Assembly: GCA_023630585.1 (NCBI GenBank) | Contig: CM042539.1 | Span: forward strand, 9,942,255 to 10,006,254 | Direction: 5' to 3' | Source of the DNA: Cranoglanis bouderius | Lineage: Eukaryota > Chordata > Actinopteri > Siluriformes > Cranoglanididae | Length of the DNA stretch: 64,000 nucleotides | Shown here: positions 13,730-25,547 of the stretch, piece after piece | Numbering within the stretch: position 1 is the first letter of the stretch | How the letters are laid out: the number at the start of each line of letters is the position of its first letter | Made by a program: the position numbers and the translations under genes | Notes under the pieces: model-generated | Told to the model about the DNA's origin: nothing | Seen by the model: the letters and a program-made list of their open reading frames with translations, nothing else | Database searches by the model: none

Positions 13730-13987
13730 CTAGGTTTCATCTCTACAGCAGGTTGCCCCCAAAACCAGGCAGAAAACAAATACTGTTTGGGTACATTTAA
13801 GCTTCGTTGCTTTGCTGTACTCTGCATATTGAATTGGATGTCGTGCTTTCAGGTGGTGTATCAGACCTGTCGTAGAAAAGTGCTTTGGTGATGTACACCC
13901 TCTTGAAACCTCTGCTGAACAAAGACTGCAAATTGCTATTTTGACATCCTTATCAGAAACTTTGAAATAGTTCCACAAGGCTGACAT
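13730..13987 (-). pseudogene. BED zinc-finger fragment of a hAT-type transposase
   Basis: The - strand frame begins MSALWNYFKVSDKDVKIAIC and continues through CSLCSAEVSRG and STTGLIHHLKARHP. This has the BED-finger layout: aromatic W-YF near the start, C-x2-C (Cys20, Cys23) and a His pair in HHLKARH. BED fingers of this type open hAT transposases and ZBED proteins. The frame ends about 60 codons in and no hAT catalytic or dimerisation region follows on the - strand, so it is a broken N-terminal remnant. ZBED-type host domestication is unlikely at this length. Confidence 0.7.
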
Positions 13988-15824
13988 GATCGCACTTGGT
14001 AGCGCGGCGATGACATTAGCTCACGGGATGATTTAAGTGATTTGAGATGCGGTGTGGGGCGTGGCGTAGCATAAAAACATTTCATTTTCAACGAGCCAGT
14101 CTAACAAACAAATGACTTTACCTGTAATAGTGATCCATGCAAAAGTCAAACATACAGTATGTCTGTAGTTTTCAGAGCTATGAAGATTTTTTTTTCAACC
14201 ATGTGAAGAGTTTTGCCAGGCCACCACACCTACTGTATACTGTTCACTACATACAGTATATACACTATATAGATATCACAACTTGAATATTTCACACTAG
14301 GTCACGTGTTACTGTTTATTCATCTGACTATGTAATGGGTGAAAGTAAAATCCCTGCAAGGCTGAGATAGTATTCATGAGAAATGCTTGCCACCAGCATC
14401 CTCCTCGATAGTCCTGATGTGAGGAGTGCAGATTTAATTTGATGCTTTACTACCTCCTTAAAAAACTCTCTGAGCATTTTTCATCAAGGTCCCTGCAGTG
14501 TGTCTTCCTAATAAACATGGCCTCAGTGAGGAGCTCCGTTCGGCAACATCTTCCCAAAAACTGGTGAATAATAGAAGTATAAAACAAGACTAATCCTGTT
14601 TACACAAAGCTCCAGCTCTGGGGTTTGAGTTTCTGATAGCTGGGGTTTAAGAGCTGCAGAAACATACAGGCTTTTATGTTTCCCTTGGATGGGGATAGAA
14701 GTGTTTTCTTTTGGTTTTAATGAGCGTGCAAGACAACAAGACAATAGCTGTCAAAATAAATAATGGGATTTTTTAAATTCCTTGCTGAAAAAAGTCTTCG
14801 AGAGCTGCCTCATGTGTGAGAAGATGTAGGATGTTGGAATGGCAGGTAATCAAAACTGGAAAATTTTTGTTACAGCTACTAATCATTAGCTAGTTACAAT
14901 GGTTCGATACAGCGATGTACCATATACAATTTTAAATGTGAAATGAAAATTTGAAATGTGTTCTTGCTATATCATCATTTCATCTTTATCATTACACTTT
15001 CACCAAGTGTAAAAACTCAGGATTTCAGTGTTCATGCCAATTTCTGACATTTTCCTTTAAGTTATTTATTTATTTGTTTGTTTGTTTGTTTGTTTGTTTA
15101 TGCACACCTTAAAATTCCAGTCAAAAACTGGTGGACACTCGATTGTGGATACTATATGCCATTTTGAATGACCACAGATTCAAGTACTAAAGGTTGTACA
15201 AAATCCTTAAAAATCAAAATTGTACTATATAATATCTAATTCTTAAGCATAACATGATTTCTTTTGTCTTTTGTCTTTCTTCATTCTGCTTCTGTTTGGT
15301 CCAGAGAAAACAGTAACAATTTATAGATCATATGGCAGTACATTTTTATTTATTGTTTATTTGTTTTTTAATCCTTATTGCATACAGCTGTGGGTTCTGA
15401 ATGCAGTTACCTTGTTTGTTTGTTTGTTTGTTCAACTGTTTATGTATTTATTTGTTCACCCCTTTATTTATCTATTTATGTATCTATTTATGTTTAACAG
15501 CGATCCAAGAAAATGTGAAGAAAGTGAAAGATACAACACAGGTTGTGTTATAGAGATAACATCCAAGGCCTGGCTGCTGTTGTTTTGTTGAGAGTTCAAA
15601 CAATAAAATGACCTTTTTCCTGTCAAGTAGTTGAGCTGTAAAAATAACAAATCTTTTACTGGCAAGAAGGTAACACGTAGTCTTTCTATCTTTTACCTAA
15701 CTAGTGAGGCATAAGGAGTTTGACAAAGAACAACAGAAACAGGAAAAACACTTTTGGAGATTAAAGCTACATCTGATATTTTCAGTGGTGATTGATTGCT
15801 TTTAATATTTTAGATGTTTACATT
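13988..15824. other. Unassigned, with short simple repeats
   Basis: Contains (TTTG)n-like tracts at 15068-15100 and 15410-15435, and TTTAT-rich sequence to 15495. No conserved coding sequence was found. Confidence 0.5.
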
Positions 15825-15995
15825 TATTGCATTTGGCAGACACCCTTATCCAGAGTGATTTACATTTATCTCGTTTATACATCTGAGCAGTTGAAGGTTA
15901 AGGGCCTTGCTCAAGGGCTTAACAGTGGCCGCTTGAGCTCATGACCTTCTGATCAGTAGCCCAATGTCTTAACCACTGAGCTACCACTTAGCTTA
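15825..15995 (+). repeat. Dispersed teleost repeat (TTTGGCAGACACCCTTATCCA family)
   Basis: Contains the blocks CATTTGGCAGACACCCTTAT, GGTTAAGGGCCTTGCTCAAG and CTTAACCACTGAGCTACCAC. These are familiar from a repeat found throughout teleost genomes. A single copy is seen in this window. Confidence 0.65.
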
Positions 15996-16093
15996 AACTT
16001 CATATGCAGAAAATCCATAAGGAATGTCCATTTTCATTAATCAAATCATGGCATACATTGCATGAGGAAATCACAAATGTTGAAGATAGGATA

Positions 16094-16426
16094 AAGACCA
16101 GGTAACATTTTTCCTCATCTTCAACTGTCCAGTTTCAGTGAGCCTGTACCCATGTAGCCTCAGATTCCTGTTCTTGGCTGACAGGAGCGGAACTAGATGT
16201 GGTCTTCTACTGTTATAGCCTATCTGCCTCAAGGTCCAACATGTTGTGCATTCTAAGAAGCTTTTCTGCTCACCATGATGGTTGTAAAGAGTGTTTAATT
16301 GAGTTACCATAGCTGCAAACCATTCTGGCTATTGTGCTCTGATCTTTATCATCTATCCATAGAGCTGCTGCATTGGATAACTGCATAAATGAGCAGGTGT
16401 ACAGATGTTTGTAATTAAGTGGATGA
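16094..16426 (-). pseudogene. Tc1-like transposon fragment (family A)
   Basis: The sequence CAACTGTCCAGTTTCAGTGA, the block around CTCAGATTCCTGTTCTTGGC, and the GTGGTCTTCTACTG-TATAGCC and GAGTTACCATAGC segments are part of a Tc1-like family. Other fragments lie at 18985-19345 (opposite orientation), 42056-42375 and 47569-47750. The outer end here resembles GAGCAGGTGTAC. Much of the transposase is deleted and stops are frequent. Confidence 0.7.
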
Positions 16427-16464
16427 TGGGTGTAGTTGTGTTTCCTTAAAGTAGAGATGTAGTT

Positions 16465-16645
16465 GTTATTTCAGCTGCCCCTGTTAGGGGTCGCCACAGT
16501 GGATCATTGGTCCGCATATTTGATTTAGCACAGTTTTTAGGCCGGATGCCCTTCCTGACACATTTTATCTGGGCTTGGGACCAGCACGGAGTTCAACCCC
16601 CAGTGGCTGGCAGGATCCTTAGCTGCTAGACCACAAGGGATCCTT
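16465..16645 (+). repeat. Dispersed teleost repeat (GGGGTCGCCACAGTGGATCA family)
   Basis: The blocks TAGGGGTCGCCACAGTGGAT, GCCGGATGCCCTTCCTGACA and GACCAGCACGGAGTTCAACC are characteristic of a repeat widely dispersed in fish genomes. No coding capacity is seen. Confidence 0.65.
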
Positions 16646-17034
16646 TAAAGTAGAGATGTAAAGTATGTTATTGGCAGAAAAAAAAAAAATCCTTAAATTA
16701 GTTAAACCCAATTTTTTTTGGCCATTTTTGGCTGTTTTCCAGAATTTAGCCACAGCCGACATCCGATCGTTTTTTCCAGACTGCCACAAATATGCTCCAC
16801 AGAAATGAGTTGTGAGTGACACCATATTCAGTCCAGACTTGTGGAATTTGCCACAGGTATGCAGCTATTGAAGGAATCTTTTCAGAATTTGGGATAATTT
16901 TTCAGTGTATTTTGAATTCATGTAGCTCATGTTTAGCAGTGGTCAAGGCAGGCATGAAGAGCTGGCATCCTGTTGATTAGCACAAGGAGGCTGTGCCAAG
17001 CACTGTATCTAAAGATGTCAGTGGAGCTAGAGAG

Positions 17035-17242
17035 GGTCATAAAGGGGGCAAAATGATGGTGGGTTGGTTGGATCGAGTCCATTTGTGCTGGAGATTCTGT
17101 CCAAGAGGAGGCTCATGATTCTTTGGCAGCCTTTAATCAGGTACAAAGTGTGCAGAATGGGGGTGGGTTGCCTGGATCCGGTCCATTTGTCATATGGATT
17201 TTGTCCGACAGGATGGCTGCTCTTTGGCAGCACTTGCTTCAT
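17035..17242. repeat. Tandem duplication, period about 104 bp
   Basis: Two diverged units share GGTGGGTTG(G/C)(T/C)TGGATC at about 17058 and 17162, GTCCATTTGT, and an end in (T)CTTTGGCAGC at 17121 and 17223. The - strand frame across it therefore repeats a PILHTLY- or PSFCPLY-like peptide. I do not recognise it. Confidence 0.6.
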
Positions 17243-17821
17243 CCTTCCCCCATGTTGTTTGTGTTAATGATGAACCAATATTGTGTTCACCTTTTGCTTG
17301 CATTTTCATTCAGACATTATGGGGTGAGATGCAAGGGAAAGAACATAACGTCCCAGTGAAATGGCTTCTTAGCTGTGATTTGATTCCGTATGTTGATGTA
17401 CTGTATACTTGTACCCCCACTCCCATCCCCACTCCCACCCCCACAGATTCTAAACAAAAAAAGACAGTAGCTAAGTGATTTAGCTAAATATGGAGAACAG
17501 TGTAGACCCTTTTTCGTGCTTACTCCATCTTACTGATGAAGCGCAGGCGATGTATAAAGATGGAATTGTGTTCTTGATCATTCTGAGGAAGTGGTATTTT
17601 CCCACACCACATTGGTAAAGCACCTCCTCTTACAAGTTCCTCCCTCTTCTAAATAAATAAACTCCAACCTTTTTTTATTCGAAAAAGTTGGAAAGCCGAA
17701 TAAATTTTAGGAAGACGAGCAGCCAAACATGCAAAAATGAACCATTTTTGCTGCTAACATGCATTTAATTGACGATCATGGAGATTTGGGCAAATATGAA
17801 TCATCAAAAAATATTTTTTAA

Positions 17822-18123
17822 TGTGGGGGGGCATAGCAGATAAGTGGTTAGCATGTTTGCCTCACACCTCCAGAGTTGGGGGTTCAAATCCTGCTTCTGC
17901 TCTGTGTGTGTAGAGTTTGCATGTTCTCCCTGTGCTCCAGGGGCTTCCTCCCCAGTCCAAAAACATGCATTGTAGGCTGACTGGCATTTCCAAATTGTCT
18001 GTAGTGTGTGAAATTGTACCCTGCAATGGATTGGCACCCTGTCCAGGGTGTTCCCTGGGATTGGCTCCAGGCTCCCCTGTGACCCTGTGTAGGATAAGCA
18101 GTACAGAAAATGAATGGATGGAT
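17822..18123 (+). repeat. tRNA-headed SINE-like repeat, copy 2 (best head)
   Basis: The head GCATAGCAGATAAGTGGTTA with downstream GGGGGTTCAAATCCTGCTTC contains tRNA-like A-box and B-box sequences (GGTTCAAATCC is a near-consensus pol III B box). The body runs through TTGCATGTTCTCCCTGTGCT to a tail of GAATGGATGGATGA. This orientation is the reverse of copies at 4313, 24428 and 47080. Confidence 0.75.
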
Positions 18124-18984
18124 GATTTCCCAGAAGTGAAGAACTATGAAAATGAGAATATATCCAAGACATTTTTTTCCAGATATATTATCATGTCTGT
18201 AGGACTAAGGGACAGGTGCAAAAAGTAGTAAAACCAATTTTGATTTCAGGGGCATGGGCATGGTGCAGTGGCACATGTTTACACTGGTATTACATCATTC
18301 ATATTGCTTAGAGGCTGTGTAGGATTTGCCAAAGTCCAAGGAATATGCTCTGGAAATTAAATGTGCACTACTCTTCCATGAAACCCCTATAGAGTATACG
18401 TTAACAGTTGCGTCCGCCTGTCAGTCACAGCCTCTGCAGTCTTGTGTCTTTGAAAAGTAAAAGGGAAAGATTGTGGAAAATGTGAACTCAGAACTTGTAA
18501 GTGAAAAGTCAAAGTGCTTATGAACGAAATGCTACCATGTAGCTTAGTGGATAAAAGGCTTTTGAAATGCTGTAATCTTCCAGTAATTTCAACCATTATT
18601 CTAATAATGGGGATCTGGAATAACTGGCCTTGTTTGGTCTGCATTGAGAAGTCTACTTTTCCCTTTTCTCAAGGTTACAGTGCTCCAGCAAAGCTGCTCT
18701 GTATGGATGGGAACTCATCTCTGTATATTAAAAGGTGTTTTTAATAAAGGCACCATCCATTAGTGCTTCCATCAGTGCTGTATTCCAGATCTACTGTATA
18801 TTCCCTATTAACATTAAACTGAATTTAAACTAATACTCAATTACAATCCCACCACAGTTAGTATGATCTACAGTATAGCTTTCTGACATAAATGCACTCA
18901 TGTAAAATCTTTCAATGAGTGCAGGTCTAATCTGTGTGAAAAAAGTAAACTATACTTGCTGTTGGGAGGAAATTATTGGGCCAT

Positions 18985-19345
18985 GCAATTGTCCACAATG
19001 AAGTACAATGCATCTCAGTGACTTTGACCATGGCATAAATCCTAGCGCCAGGTGGTCTGGTTTGATTATTTCAGAAACTGCTGATCTCTTAGGATTTTCC
19101 TGCAGAATGGTCTGGTTTTAGCTGACAGGAATGCTACGGTAACTCAAATAAGCATTCTTTACAACTGTGGTGAGCAGAAAAGCATCTCAGAACACGCAAC
19201 ATGCCAAACCTTGAGGCGGATGAGCTACAACAGCAGAAGGCACACATTGGGTTCCATTGCTGTGAGCCAAGAACAGGAATCTGAGTCTACAGTGGGCACA
19301 GACTCACTGAAACAGGCCAAGAGATCTTCAACTGTCCATTTTCTG
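18985..19345 (+). pseudogene. Tc1-like transposon fragment (family A)
   Basis: This is the inverse-orientation relative of 16094-16426. Shared blocks include GCAGAAAAGCATCTCAGAAC, CTTGAGGCGGATGAGCTACA and GAACAGGAATCTGAG. It covers part of the N-terminal transposase region; reading frames are broken. Confidence 0.65.
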
Positions 19346-20638
19346 GGGCCACTATTTATCTGGAAAGCAGTTTCATTCATACTTGAAATGCTACCCTGAA
19401 GTGTATGGCATAATGGTCTTCAAAATAGAAACTCCTGCAGTTTCAGTAATGATATTACAATCACATGTTTTCCCACCATGGCCACATGTAATGGCCATTA
19501 AACATGTTAGTCCCAAACTGTACTATTCAAAACAAAACAAAATTGGATTGACTTTCGAAAGTTTTTTTTATTTTTTTCCTCTCAGGGTTCCCTCAGAGGA
19601 ACAAGTTGAAGAGCCACGAAGACAGAGGTCTTTAATTTGATCTATACAGGAGCCACACCTAACAGTCAATTGAAGACCAAGATCAGGTGAAATGAAAGCC
19701 TGCAGCCACACTGGCTCTTTAGTGATAAGATTGAAGACTCCTAGCCTGAGATATCTAGAATAAAAAGGGTACTGAGAGAGAGAGAGAAACAGGAGAGAGA
19801 TCTAGAAAGAAAAAAAACATCTGTTTGGTGTCTGGAAAAGACTTCACCAGCTCATGTTGCAAGATTTCTAATGCATAACGTCGGATGAGGAAGAGTGAGC
19901 GAGATGGAAGGAGAGTAAATGGGTGTGGGGGATAGCAAGAGAAAAGAGCTACTTTGAAATTCATTTCCTCTGATTTGATGGGTTAACAGGGCACTTGTAC
20001 TGCTGTCCAGGCACAGAGAACGACAGCACAGTTCATATGACACTCCATCTGCCACAGAGCGAGAGAGGGTGAGACGGAGAGAGAGAAACAGCGTGATCTC
20101 ATATGTCTATTAATCCATGTGTCCCCCGCTGATAGAATGTAAATGAGTTCCTCGGTGTGACCATCCATAATCCATCTAATAAAACCTAGAGTGCTCTCTG
20201 AACCTCCTATGTCTCTCTCCTTCTTCTTCATGCCTTTTCCTCACTCCTTCCGGCTCTATCACAGAACAAAGAAGCCTATAAATAAGTCTGCACCTTTAAA
20301 ATGTCAAACCTGATGATCATGACGAAGGTGGCGTGCGACTTGACCCCACCGTCTCAGACTGAAGGTGTAGTTTTCAGCGCTTGAATATTACATCTAAAAT
20401 TTCTGATAAAGATCAGATGAGGGGGATGTGTGTCAGATTGTTCACAGGAACACTGCTGTCATCTTCTCTCATTTTGACATACAAATGTCATACTAAATAG
20501 AAGCCAGGAAAGCTAAAAGAAATTACAAGAAAGAACATCTGTACACTAGGAATGTACCCGGATATGAATGCATTATTCAGAATGAACAGCTCATAATTTC
20601 TAAACGTATACAATTATAGATATGAATAGCAGGTGCAC
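19346..20638. other. No recognisable feature
   Basis: Purine-rich GAGA patches occur around 19770-20090. No host exon or repeat family was identified. Confidence 0.5.

Positions 20639-20672
<34 letters not shown>
20639..20672. repeat. ATT trinucleotide microsatellite
   Basis: About eleven ATT units. Confidence 0.9.
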
Positions 20673-20857
20673 TATTTTAAAGCTTGGTAGAAAGGTTCAC
20701 AGGGCAACAAAAACGTCACACAAGCACTAAGTTTTTAGTTTCATGTGGGCAGGAGTGAGATGTCAGATATGAAGCTTGTGAAAGAAAGAAAGACTACATT
20801 CATTAACATAACAGCATATTGTGCTCATGTGGCATTGCATGACGCATGTACTGCATC

Positions 20858-21085
20858 CTAAGTAACTGCCTGGTCAGGGTCATGGTGTTTAAATTAGGCT
20901 AATCGATTGTTTATATTTGGGAAAAACAGACCCAAGTAAATTAGAAAAAATTTTGGGAAGGAATGAATGAAAATAATAACTGAAAAAACAAACAAACAAA
21001 CAAACAAAAAAAAACATGCATTATGTAGCTGAGGTTGACGAACTGTCAAAGCCAGAATCTCGATCACAGTCTTTTTCATGATGTT
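20858..21085 (+). repeat. Diverged dispersed repeat, partner of 13010-13265
   Basis: See 13010-13265. The shared blocks are in the same order and orientation, with a (CAAA)n-rich centre. Confidence 0.55.
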
Positions 21086-22574
21086 ATGGATGGAATAGGC
21101 AGTCATTCACTACTTTTTACCCCCCAAAAAAGCTTTTTTGACACTTTAGATCAAACCTAACTGATGAGTAGGTTAAACATTCTTATGATACTAAATGATA
21201 CATGGAATTATATAACACATCATACTGTACATGGTCCATAAGGAGACTGTTGAAGCCATCCTCGAATCTAGTGAGTGCACATGTGTGTTACACTTCGCAT
21301 ATGCGAGCGACTTAAATTCATTCATGATTTCTTTAATAGATACCTGACCTTCTAATACATTTTTCTATTACGCATGCATGCTACATAATTTACCATTACT
21401 ATTACAAAACGTAGCATAATTTCCCAGCTGACCCAACACTGATTTCTTCAGAAAGCGTTCTTATTGAAAATGAATTCAAGCAAGAAGGTTTTCCTTCTTC
21501 TTTAGTCTCATGGCTGATTACATCAGATTTAATTTCCCGTTTATTCTCTTTGAAGTAGAAAGAGAATCAGGAGAGAGCCGAGGTATATTTCAGCATGATG
21601 TGTTAGCCAGAATATTCATGGCCCAAAAATATTAATTAAAATAATCGACTCCAAACTGAAAATGTTGATATGGGAATGGGAAAGAACATCAGCTCTTTTG
21701 CCTGTTCATGGGTCATCGTGTTACTTGAACCATATTATTATTCAAATTTACTTGTTGACTCTGCATTGCCCTATGGGTATGTACAATATGTTTATAAGAC
21801 TAAAGTGAAAACTGCAACAAGGTAATTTGTTAGAAACATTTCACTCAGTGGACTAAACATAATGACTCAAAACTTTCAGAACTTCAGATGATGCAGCAGT
21901 TTTTTCCCCTCCAATCAGTTCCACTTCAAAACTTGCAAGTAATTAACTTCAGAGACTTTATGTCTCTTTGCAAAAGAGTGGAACAGACTTTATAATCCCT
22001 AGCGCTGATTTAAAGTACAAAATGGGCCCCCTTTTTTAGGCTAAATATAATCACCTTAAACATTCCAGCTTGCTGTCTGAATAAAAATGAACCAACAACT
22101 TGAGGAGTTATTATGCTGCCTTGAGAAAACTCTAATTAATGCCTCCCTGATCCTATGTCCTTCAGTCTGTGACCTGGAAATCGATCATCGTCTGCCATCT
22201 TTAAGGAAGTACCAGATCTTAATGTTCTGTTAAAGAAATCAGTGAACAAGGAGACCGGAGGCTTTTGGATCAAGTATATACAACTGTTCTCTAACTCCTC
22301 TAAAGAACAAATTCAAATAAATGATAAATTAATAAGAACCACAAATCCAAAGCCAGAAGGTTCAGTTTCATGAATGAACTTTGATGTTGGCTTGACAGAG
22401 CCCGCTAAACACGCTAAAAGAGGTAAACAGTATTTCACTGTTTTGTTGTCATTGAGTTTAAAATTTTTAAACCTTCAAGAGTTAAACATGTAAAGGTTCA
22501 AAGTCTAAAAGGGTACATTGTGTAAAGATTAAAATGTTTAAAAGGTTAAAAGGTTAAAACATTGCTAGCATATA
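21086..22574. other. No recognisable feature
   Basis: AT-rich sequence. No exon or repeat family was recognised. Confidence 0.5.
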
Positions 22575-22772
22575 CAGGTTGGTTGCTACGGTGTTGCTAG
22601 GTGGTTGCTGTCATATTCTATTTGGTTGCTAGGGTGTTGCTAGCCGGTTGCTTTCATATTTTAGTTGTTTGTTAGGGTGTTGCTAGGTAGTTGCAATACT
22701 TACCCAGTTGGTTGCTAGGGTGTTGCTAGGGTGTTGCTATGAGTATTCCAGGTGGTTGCTAGGGTGTTGCTA
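22575..22772. repeat. Irregular minisatellite based on GGTTGCTAGGGTGTTGCTAG
   Basis: The motif GGTTGCTA(G/C)GGTGTTGCTAG occurs about five times with spacers of varying length and sequence (for example TCATATTCTATTT and TCATATTTTAGTT). Unit spacing is irregular and the repeats are imperfect, so this is a degenerate minisatellite, not a CRISPR-like or satellite array. Confidence 0.75.
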
Positions 22773-23056
22773 GATTCTCCATGTACTACTTAATGGCCAA
22801 GTTCCATGTCTGTAACACCTATGGTTTGGTCTGCATGACCTCCCAACCAAAAATAAACACACCCCTATGTGTTCCCTATAGATAAAATGCACTTTGGAGC
22901 ATTGCTATGCGGCAACCATAATTCTGATCTTCCCCAAAAGCATAAGCACACTGCTCCTGTATAGGATCTGTCGATTCTGCCCAATTTTGTGGCTCTATGT
23001 GTAAAACTGTGACCTATGAAACAGAAGAAATTTTGAGAGAGAATAATAATAAATCC

Positions 23057-23142
<86 letters not shown>
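23057..23142. repeat. Palindromic (TTA)n-(ATA)n trinucleotide tract
   Basis: Roughly 45 bp of TTA repeats run directly into roughly 40 bp of AAT repeats, giving a nearly perfect inverted repeat centred near 23103. Confidence 0.9.
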
Positions 23143-23143
<1 letters not shown>

Positions 23144-23393
23144 CATTAATTAAAAATCTTAGCCAAATAAGCAATGGGTAAAAATACAATCCTTTCATAC
23201 AATCAATTCATTTGCATTCTGCAGTTAAAAAGAAGACACGTGGATATATTTTCCTATAATGTTAAGGTTATCTGGGAAAACTGCCAGCAAAAATGTACTA
23301 CTGATCACTGTGCCAAGATGTTACATTTAAATAATGTAATTAGATCCTCTATGTTCTTTATTTATTTTGTGTTTTTCTTTCTTTTAAATTGGC

Positions 23394-23395
23394 AT

Positions 23396-23480
<85 letters not shown>
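23394..23480. repeat. CA-TA compound microsatellite
   Basis: A short CACACA run followed by about 75 bp of TA repeats. Confidence 0.95.
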
Positions 23481-24427
23481 CCTCCAAATTACTCCTTTTA
23501 AGAGCCAATGAAACTTTTTTTGAAAAAGAACATATTTTCAGCCTCAACCAATCCGCTGGAGAATCGGTTTGTAGATTTGATGTCTGCTCTTTGAGAAAAT
23601 GTTAAAATGACAGCAGGCATAATCTTGTATGACATGTCTGGAAGGCAACAGTCTAATGAGAGTAAAGCCTGTGGTCTATCTGGAACGGGTCATATATTAT
23701 ACATCACAGATAAGAGTAGACAGTGGGTCCCGAATAGTAAATGTTCAGGTTTGATTTCTGCTGAAACTCAGCATTAAATGTCTGTCAGCAGCTGAGCAAA
23801 GCTGATCGTAACACTTAAAACTGATTGTGGCTATATATCACTGAATAGGTGTCCCAAGTTTCAGGGGAGGTTTGCTTAATTTATTGTAAAAATCTGCACT
23901 ACTATTATTTTTTACTGTTATTTTTTCCCCTAGGTATTCATAAACTCAAAACTTCAATGCTGTTTAAACCAAACATGTTAATAACAAAACTAAATTAATC
24001 AGTGTGTACATATACACTATTTAAAGATGCATTCATTTTTAAAATGCACTTGTATAGACGACCTGGCTCATGTAGCTCAGCTGAAATTGTTGATTATGGA
24101 ATTGAGAGCATGCAGCATGGAAGTTCATCTCCATCAATACAACTTCCTTATACCTCAATGACCAGCCTTCCTTGGATGGAGAATGTCTATAGAAGTGTCT
24201 GGAAGGTTTTTCTAGGTTGATAATGACCTGGGGACCTAAATCACCAACTCCAGCCTCTGTAGCATCCTTAAATGAATTTGGATCAGCATCGGTCAGCTGA
24301 GTAGAATTTCAATAGTGATGTATAACCCATGGCTACAGAATCATACTTTTACACAGCACTGGTCACAACAGAATTCATAGTGCAAGAATTTTATTTTGAT
24401 TTAGAGAAACAGACCCTTACACTACAT
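23481..24427. other. No recognisable feature
   Basis: No exon, RNA gene or repeat was recognised. Confidence 0.5.
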
Positions 24428-24700
24428 TCCATCCATCCATCCACCCATCTATCTGTTTCTGTACCGCTTATCCTACACATGGGTCGCAGGGGGGCCTGGA
24501 ACCTATCCCAAGGAACTCGGGGCACAATGCAGGGGACACCCTGGATGGGGTGCCAACCCATTGCAGGGCACAAACACACACATTCACACACTACAAACAA
24601 TTTGGAAATGCCAGTCAACCTTCAACGCATGTCTTTGGACTGGGGGAGGAAACCGGAGTACCCGGAGGAAACCTGAAGCACTAAGCCACTGTGCCCCCCG
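24428..24700 (-). repeat. tRNA-headed SINE-like repeat, copy 3
   Basis: Starts with CCATCCATCCATCCACCCAT and GTACCGCTTATCC, passes GCCAACCCATTGCAGGGCAC and ends at a shortened head (CACTAAGCCACTGTGCCCCC). Part of the region between body and head has been lost relative to copy 1. Confidence 0.75.
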
Positions 24701-24750
24701 ACTTCATTCCGTCTGATACTAAAGTAATAAGCTTCCATTAAAGCAAAATA

Positions 24751-24793
<43 letters not shown>

Positions 24794-25547
24794 GTAAATT
24801 CCCAATGTTTATCCCAGTATGCGCCTCATTGTTTTTTTCCACCACCCCAGCATTTCCTCTGCAGCATTGAATATATTATTTGACTAGTCTCTACCACACC
24901 TACTGTTTTCTATTGTCTGTTTTTCCTGCAGTTTTTCATGAACTGAGTAGATTGATCTTCTCAGAATACCCCATTCTGTGCAGCATCAGAAGATTATCAT
25001 TAATCTTTCTTTTCATCTGGAAGTGTTGAGTAGATGATAAAGCCTCTTGTTCTTGATTTTGCCGATGATGTGGCTTGGTAATTGAGACTCGCTGTAACGT
25101 AATGAGAGGACTGTTTTTGATAGCATCACTGTGTGGAGATGAGCACTGTTGTACTCTTCCAGCATTTTATTCAAAGTGACTTCAAAGTGAGGTATTATAC
25201 TATCCAAGCATAGAGCCCATCTTGAGCAGTTGTGGATTAAAGGTTGTGCTCAAGTATCCAAATGTTGCTTTATAGTAACCCTAGAATTTCAACTCACAAC
25301 TTTTGGGTCACTAACATAGAACCATAATTGCTATCTACAGAGTTGTCATTGTTATGATTTTTTCGTTTGTTTTTTCTTTATGTTGTAGTTTTCATTGTTG
25401 TTATTGTCATTTTTTCTTCATTTTTTCCCCTCTGTTGTAATAACCATGGTTGGTATTGGCATTTTGTTCTTTATTTATGTACTTCTGCTGTAGTTGTCAT
25501 TGTTGTGAGCACAATTTGTGGCCGTGACTTTGGTCAAAATATTTACT
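24701..25547. other. Unassigned, with an AAT microsatellite
   Basis: AAT repeats lie at 24748-24793. Otherwise T-rich sequence without recognisable features. Confidence 0.5.

Noticed and set aside
22575..22772. CRISPR-like array
   Set aside because: Repeat units are imperfect, spacing is irregular and the genome is a vertebrate's.
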